Source: Sodalis ligni
GTDB lineage: Bacteria; Pseudomonadota; Gammaproteobacteria; Enterobacterales; Enterobacteriaceae
Reading direction: 5' to 3'
Assembly: GCF_016865525.2 (NCBI RefSeq)
Contig: NZ_CP075169.1
Coordinates: 1,364,337 to 1,428,336 of the forward strand
DNA: 64,000 nucleotides
A program made the position numbers and the translations under genes. The notes beneath the pieces are model-generated. The model ran no database searches and was not told the origin of the DNA. It saw only the letters and a list, made by a program, of their open reading frames with translations. Below, one piece after another: positions 59,456 through 64,000 of this stretch (positions within the stretch are counted from its first letter, which is position 1; every line of letters starts with the position of its first letter).

Positions 59456-61303
59456 GTGTTAAACCGTTATCCTTTATGGAAGTACATCATGCTTATCCTG
59501 GCACTTCTCGTCGGGCTGCTGTATGCGCTTCCGAACCTCTATGGTGAGGATCCGGCCGTACAAATCACTGGTGCGCGGGGTGCCGCCGCCAGTGAGACGA
59601 CGCTGGTTCAGATCCAAAATGTCCTAAAAGAACAGAATATCGCCAGCAAGTCGATCGCCCTGGAAAACGGCGCCATCCTGGCCCGTTTCTCCAATCCGGA
59701 CGTGCAGCTGCGCGCTCGGGAGGCGTTATTGAGCGCTCTTGGCGAAAATTATGTGGTGGCATTGAACCTGGCCCCGGCCACGCCCCCCTGGTTGGCCATG
59801 ATGGGGGCCGAACCCATGAAACTGGGTCTTGATCTGCGCGGCGGCGTGCACTTCCTGATGGAAGTGGATATGGATACCGCCCTGGGCAAGCTCCAGGAAC
59901 AGACCATGGACGCCTTGCGCTCGGATCTGCGTGAAAAAGGCATCCCTTATGCCACGGTGCGCAAAATCGAAAATTACGGCACCGAGGTGAATTTCCGCGA
60001 CGGGAATTCCCGCGATCAGGCGGTCAGCTACCTGGTCCCGCGCCACCGCGATCTGGTGATCAACAGCACCGGCGATACCGGGCTGCGCGCGGTCATGGCG
60101 GACACCCGCCTGCGGGAAGCCCGTGAATATGCGGTGCAGCAGAACATTACCATCCTGCGCAACCGCGTTAATCAGCTGGGTGTGGCCGAGCCGCTGGTAC
60201 AGCGCCAGGGCGCGGACCGGATAGTGGTTGAGCTGCCGGGTATCCAGGATACCGCGCGCGCAAAGGAAATCCTCGGCGCCACCGCGACGTTGGAATTCCG
60301 CCTGGTGAATACCACGGTTGATCGCAGCGCGGCCGCCAGCGGCCGGGTGCCGGGTGATTCCGAAGTGAAATATACCCGCGACGGCCAGCCGGTGGTGCTC
60401 TATAAACGGGTCATCCTCACCGGCGACCATATTACCGATTCCACCTCCAGCGCCGACGAATACAACCGCCCGCAGGTCAATATCTCCCTCGACAGCACCG
60501 GCGGCACCAATATGTCCAATTTTACCAAGGACAATATCGGCAAGCCGATGGCAACCCTGTTTGTGGAATACAAGGACAGCGGCAAGAAAGACGCCAACGG
60601 CCGGGCTATCCTGGCCAAACAGGAGGAGGTTATCAATGTGGCGACCATCCAGTCCCGCCTGGGTAACAGTTTCCGTATCACCGGCATCGATAATCCGAAC
60701 GAAGCCCGCCAACTGTCGCTATTGCTGCGCGCCGGGGCGCTGATTGCGCCGATTCAGATTGTCGAGGAACGGACTATCGGCCCGACGCTGGGCATGCAGA
60801 ACATCACGCAGGGTCTGGAAGCCTGTCTGTGGGGGCTGGTGGCATCCATCATCTTTATGGTGGTGTGGTATCGCAAGTTCGGCCTTATCGCCACTACCGC
60901 GCTTATCGCGAACCTGGTGATGATCGTGGGCATCATGTCTTTACTGCCCGGGGCGACGCTTACCATGCCCGGGATCGCCGGGATTGTGCTGACGCTGGCG
61001 GTGGCGGTGGATGCCAACGTGCTGATTAACGAGCGTATCAAAGAAGAGCTCAAGAACGGGCGTACCGTTCAGCAGGCTATTCATGAAGGTTATAAAGGCG
61101 CCTTCTCCAGTATCGTCGATGCCAACGTGACTACGCTTATCACCGCGATTATCCTGTACGCGGTGGGCACCGGTTCCATCAAGGGTTTTGCCATAACCAC
61201 CGCTATCGGGGTCGCCACCTCGATGTTTACGGCGATTGTCGGCACGCGCGCCATCGTGAACCTGCTTTACGGCGGTAAACGTATCAGCAAAATGTCTATC
61301 TAG
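59456..61303 (+). CDS. secD: Protein translocase subunit SecD
   Basis: SecD uses the proton gradient to help pull proteins through SecYEG. The GTG at 59456 follows GAAGGGAA and gives 615 residues, the E. coli length; a TTG at 59429 is rejected. The N-terminus [13 protein letters not shown] is typical, then the large periplasmic P1 domain ([15 protein letters not shown]) and the six-span C-terminal part with [14 protein letters not shown]. Confidence 0.97.
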   Translation: MLNRYPLWKYIMLILALLVGLLYALPNLYGEDPAVQITGARGAAASETTLVQIQNVLKEQNIASKSIALENGAILARFSNPDVQLRAREALLSALGENYVVALNLAPATPPWLAMMGAEPMKLGLDLRGGVHFLMEVDMDTALGKLQEQTMDALRSDLREKGIPYATVRKIENYGTEVNFRDGNSRDQAVSYLVPRHRDLVINSTGDTGLRAVMADTRLREAREYAVQQNITILRNRVNQLGVAEPLVQRQGADRIVVELPGIQDTARAKEILGATATLEFRLVNTTVDRSAAASGRVPGDSEVKYTRDGQPVVLYKRVILTGDHITDSTSSADEYNRPQVNISLDSTGGTNMSNFTKDNIGKPMATLFVEYKDSGKKDANGRAILAKQEEVINVATIQSRLGNSFRITGIDNPNEARQLSLLLRAGALIAPIQIVEERTIGPTLGMQNITQGLEACLWGLVASIIFMVVWYRKFGLIATTALIANLVMIVGIMSLLPGATLTMPGIAGIVLTLAVAVDANVLINERIKEELKNGRTVQQAIHEGYKGAFSSIVDANVTTLITAIILYAVGTGSIKGFAITTAIGVATSMFTAIVGTRAIVNLLYGGKRISKMSI

Positions 61304-61312
61304 GAGTGCGGT

Positions 61313-62281
61313 GTGGCTCAGCAACATAGAGTTGAAGATTTAAACTACGGCCGTAAAGTCTATGACTTTTTGCGCTGGGGTTACGTAGCATTCAGCATTT
61401 CCATTACGCTGTTAATCATTTCCGTCGCGCTGATAGCCACCCGTGGATTTAACTGGGGGCTGGATTTTACCGGCGGTACGGTTATCGAGCTGAACCTGAG
61501 CAAGGCCGCCGATCTGGATGCCATGCGCGGCGCGTTGGAGCATGCCGGTTTCAAGGATCCGCTGATCCAGAACTTCGGCAGCAGCCGGGATGTGATGGTC
61601 CGCATGCCGCCGGTGCAGGACGGCGCCGGCCAGGAGTTGGGCAACAAAGTGCTGGGAGTGGTTAACCAGACCTTTGATTCGCAGGCCACCGTGAAACGTA
61701 TCGAGTTCGTCGGACCCAGCGTCGGCAGCGATCTGGCGCAGGCCGGCGGCATGGCGCTGCTGGTGGCGCTAATCTGTATCCTGATTTACGTCGGCTTCCG
61801 GTTCGAATGGCGGCTGGCCCTGGGGGCAGTGCTGGCCTTGGCTCATGACGTGGTGATTACCATGGGTGTCCTGTCGCTGTTTCATATTGAAATCGATTTG
61901 ACCATCATCGCCTCGCTGATGTCTGTGATCGGCTATTCACTGAACGACAGTATCGTGGTTTCCGACCGTATTCGTGAAAACTTCCGCAAAATACGGCGCG
62001 GCAGCTCTTATGAAATCATCAACGTGTCGCTGACCCAGACCCTGAGCCGCACCTTGATGACCTCGGCCACCACGCTGATGGTGGTGCTGATGCTGTTTAT
62101 CTTTGGCGGCCCGATCCTGGCCGGTTTCTCCTTGACCATGCTGATAGGCGTCACCATCGGTACGGCTTCATCCATCTATGTCGCCTCGGCGCTGGCGCTG
62201 AAGCTGGGGATGAAACGCGAACACATGATCCAGCAGAAAGTCGAGAAAGAGGGCGCGGATCAGCCTTCGTTGCTGCCATAA
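61313..62281 (+). CDS. secF: Protein translocase subunit SecF
   Basis: SecF is the partner of SecD. The GTG start gives 322 residues (E. coli 323). Landmarks are [52 protein letters not shown] and the C-terminal [20 protein letters not shown]. It follows secD by nine bases. In E. coli yajD and tsx come next; here a repeat element takes that place. Confidence 0.97.
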   Translation: MAQQHRVEDLNYGRKVYDFLRWGYVAFSISITLLIISVALIATRGFNWGLDFTGGTVIELNLSKAADLDAMRGALEHAGFKDPLIQNFGSSRDVMVRMPPVQDGAGQELGNKVLGVVNQTFDSQATVKRIEFVGPSVGSDLAQAGGMALLVALICILIYVGFRFEWRLALGAVLALAHDVVITMGVLSLFHIEIDLTIIASLMSVIGYSLNDSIVVSDRIRENFRKIRRGSSYEIINVSLTQTLSRTLMTSATTLMVVLMLFIFGGPILAGFSLTMLIGVTIGTASSIYVASALALKLGMKREHMIQQKVEKEGADQPSLLP

Positions 62282-62328
62282 TTTAGCGGATTGCCAGCAG
62301 GACAAACCCGCTTCGGCGGGGTCAGATT

Positions 62329-62464
62329 GCTGACAAACGTACCCCGAGTCAAAAAGGCGGGGCAGGCTGCCAGAAGAGTAAACCGTCCGCGCCAAGGATG
62401 GCGCGGATCGAGCCTACAAGGAGGTATTTCCGGCGTGTTTACGATCTGGCAGTTTGCCCCGACC
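62329..62464. repeat. 136-bp hairpin element, copy 2
   Basis: It is colinear with copy 1 at 18659-18794 without length change. Its outer inverted repeat is GGGGCAGGCTGCCAGA against TCTGGCAGTTTGCCCC; relative to copy 1 two positions have changed on both arms so that pairing is kept. The inner hairpin TCCGCGCC / GGCGCGGA is unchanged. It is flanked on both sides by a CCCGC-TTCG-GCGGG hairpin (62308 and 62487). Confidence 0.88.
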
Positions 62465-62486
62465 GAGCACTTTGCCAACAAGCTCC

Positions 62487-62510
62487 CCCCGCTTCGGCGG
62501 GGTTTATTAT
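62487..62510. terminator. TTCG-loop terminator between secF and yajI
   Basis: The hairpin CCCCGC-TTCG-GCGGGG is followed by TTTATTAT. It lies between the convergent secF and yajI genes. A near copy without a T run is at 62308-62321, on the other side of the 136-bp element. Confidence 0.75.
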
Positions 62511-62518
62511 ATCCGCCG

Positions 62519-63109
62519 CTATTGCTGGGACAGTGGCTTGACGGCGTCGGGGGGCGGTGGGGAATCCGGGGATATTTTGATAATATCGTGCAGCCGGACA
62601 AAACCCACCTGTTCCGGCGCCAGTCCGCTCAGGCGCAGCTCGATGGCGGCGTCGGATTTCGGCAGCAGCGAGGCGGGCACCACAATGGACTGGCTCAGGG
62701 CATCGGCGGTCAGGGGTTTGCCGGTTGCGGGATCCACCTGGCCCCAATCCACCGTGGCGGAGAAAGGCGTCAACGGCTGATTGTCGGTGGTGCGGATACG
62801 CATTAGCGTCCTTGAACCATTTGCTTCCGTTTCGATCGGGCTCAGCGATACCTGAAGCTTGCCGACCTGGCTTTCCACCTCGGCGGCGGTTTGGGCGGCG
62901 GGATAAATATACACGCCGCTGGTGGACTGCGCGTTAAGGGCATTCTGCTGCATCAATGCCGACACCTGGTTGTTGAGGTAATCCAGCCGCTGGTTCAACT
63001 GGCCCATTTCGTTCTTCAGGGCGGGGGCGTGAGCGTTCGGTTGTCTGGCGCATCCGGCAAGCAACAGCAGGGCGACAACAACACAGGCCGGGCGGTAAGC
63101 GATTGTCAT
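62519..63109 (-). CDS. yajI: YajI-like lipoprotein
   Basis: The 196-residue protein has a lipoprotein signal (VVVALLLLAGC, lipobox LAGC) with Cys20 as the likely lipidated residue. A short coiled coil follows (LNQRLDYLNNQVSALMQQ), then a DUF3251-like domain with VGKLQVSLSPIETEANGSR and DWGQVDP. This and the position next to nrdR match E. coli YajI. The C-terminus is Pro-rich. Its role is unknown. Confidence 0.85.
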   Translation of the reverse strand: MTIAYRPACVVVALLLLAGCARQPNAHAPALKNEMGQLNQRLDYLNNQVSALMQQNALNAQSTSGVYIYPAAQTAAEVESQVGKLQVSLSPIETEANGSRTLMRIRTTDNQPLTPFSATVDWGQVDPATGKPLTADALSQSIVVPASLLPKSDAAIELRLSGLAPEQVGFVRLHDIIKISPDSPPPPDAVKPLSQQ

Positions 63110-63285
63110 AGCAACAGTTTCCTTATTCTGCCGATAAATTACAGCTTAGCCCGGAACACCGCAAAAGTCATGAACTGAAAGGCAGGAGAATTCCGAGTCC
63201 TTTGCTTGCGGCCGGGGAAGGGCCTTTGTTGTCGCCACAGTTCGCGCTAAACTAGCATACCCCTATCAGCCGCACAGGAAGCTTT

Positions 63286-63735
63286 ATGCATTGTCCTTTT
63301 TGTTCCGCAGTCGATACCAAAGTCATTGATTCCCGTCTGGTGGGGGATGGTTCCCAAGTCCGGCGCCGCCGGCAATGCCTGGTTTGCAACGAGCGTTTCA
63401 CCACCTTCGAGGTGGCGGAGCTGGTATTGCCCCGGGTAATCAAAAGCAATGATATCCGGGAGCCATTCAATGAAGATAAATTACGCGGCGGCTTTTTGAA
63501 GGCGCTGGAAAAAAGGCCGGTCAATTCCGACGATGTGGAAATGGCCATCAACCACATCAAATCGCAGCTGCGCGCCACCGGCGAACGGGAAGTTCCGAGC
63601 AAAATGATCGGGAACCTGGTGATGGACGCGCTGAAAAAGCTGGATAAGGTGGCCTATATCCGTTTCGCGTCGGTGTATCGCAGCTTCGAGGATGTACGGG
63701 AGTTTGGCGAAGAGATTGCCCGTCTTCAGGATTAA
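63286..63735 (+). CDS. nrdR: Transcription repressor NrdR
   Basis: NrdR is the nucleotide-sensing repressor of ribonucleotide reductase genes. The 149-residue protein has the zinc ribbon MHCPFC and [16 protein letters not shown], then the ATP-cone ([20 protein letters not shown]). Its length equals that of E. coli NrdR. It is followed by ribD after nine bases. Confidence 0.97.
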   Translation: MHCPFCSAVDTKVIDSRLVGDGSQVRRRRQCLVCNERFTTFEVAELVLPRVIKSNDIREPFNEDKLRGGFLKALEKRPVNSDDVEMAINHIKSQLRATGEREVPSKMIGNLVMDALKKLDKVAYIRFASVYRSFEDVREFGEEIARLQD

Positions 63736-63744
63736 GGTGGTGTT

Positions 63745-64000
63745 ATGCAGCAGGATGAATATTACCTGGCGCGAGCGTTTGAACTGGCCCGCCGCGGACG
63801 TTTTACCACCACGCCGAATCCGAATGTCGGCTGTGTCATCGTGCGGGACGGCAAGATTGTCGGCGAAGGCTTTCACTACCGCGCCGGCGAGCCGCATGCC
63901 GAAGTGCATGCCCTGCGCATGGCCGGTGAGGCGGCTCGGGGCGCCACAGTCTACGTCACGCTGGAACCCTGCAGCCATCAAGGCCGGACGCCTCCCTGCG
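63745..64000 (+). CDS. ribD: Riboflavin biosynthesis protein RibD, 3' end outside window
   Basis: The first 85 codons are present. They cover the start of the deaminase domain, with NPNVGCVIV, the zinc-binding and catalytic HAEVHAL, and the second zinc motif PCSHQGRTPPC at the window edge. RibD deaminates and reduces the pyrimidine intermediate of riboflavin synthesis. Order after nrdR is as in E. coli. Confidence 0.95.
   Translation, partial: MQQDEYYLARAFELARRGRFTTTPNPNVGCVIVRDGKIVGEGFHYRAGEPHAEVHALRMAGEAARGATVYVTLEPCSHQGRTPPC

Overview
The window looks like a chromosomal segment of an enterobacterium (Enterobacterales). From position 39 kb to the right edge it follows the Escherichia coli 8.7-9.3 min gene order: aroL, yaiA, ppnP, rdgC, sbcC, sbcD, phoB, phoR, brnQ, proY, acpH, queA, tgt, yajC, secD, secF, yajI, nrdR, ribD. 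Members of the E. coli order that are absent here include aroM, mak, araJ, malZ, yajD and tsx. The density of freshly broken accessory genes beside intact essential genes suggests a Sodalis-like or other recently host-restricted lineage; that assignment is inference.

Layout. 1-6.9 kb is the baseplate and tail-fibre end of a contractile-tail prophage, tightly packed with overlapping start and stop codons. It holds two tail-fibre genes with nearly the same N-terminal part; the second fibre and the gene after it are frameshifted. At 7.4-7.6 kb lies the remnant of a Gin/Hin-type DNA invertase. 7.8-11.3 kb holds two FNR-like sites, a cobalamin riboswitch and a cbiMNQO cobalt transporter. 11.5-24 kb is a mixed accessory region: rlmF, a YnfC-like secreted protein, two short-chain dehydrogenases, an unfamiliar small GTPase plus one-span membrane protein pair, a MocR regulator divergent from a frameshifted AhpD-like gene, an AraC regulator, an extensin-like protein and an extra full-length EF-G. 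24-33 kb carries three tandem paralogous autotransporters, of which only the middle one is intact. 33-39 kb has a DUF2076 protein, queH, yhjX and a Rieske/FAD oxidoreductase. The rest is the conserved backbone.

How the genes work together. queH (35 kb) with queA and tgt (57-59 kb) gives three late steps of queuosine synthesis. yajC-secD-secF form the accessory Sec complex. phoB-phoR, with a textbook Pho box, are followed by an overlapping PstS-like gene. sbcC and sbcD encode the SbcCD nuclease. The cobalt transporter appears to be controlled by B12 and perhaps by oxygen.

Two themes stand out. First, disrupted genes: at least nine genes carry frameshifts or in-frame stops. Several indels lie in short homopolymers, so sequencing error must be excluded, but three are in-frame nonsense codons. 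Second, structured repeats: a 107-bp triplicated element with a fourth diverged copy, a 136-bp element in two places, and two ERIC elements plus a short ERIC-like palindrome. In the 107-bp and 136-bp families, differences between copies fall as compensating pairs in the stems.
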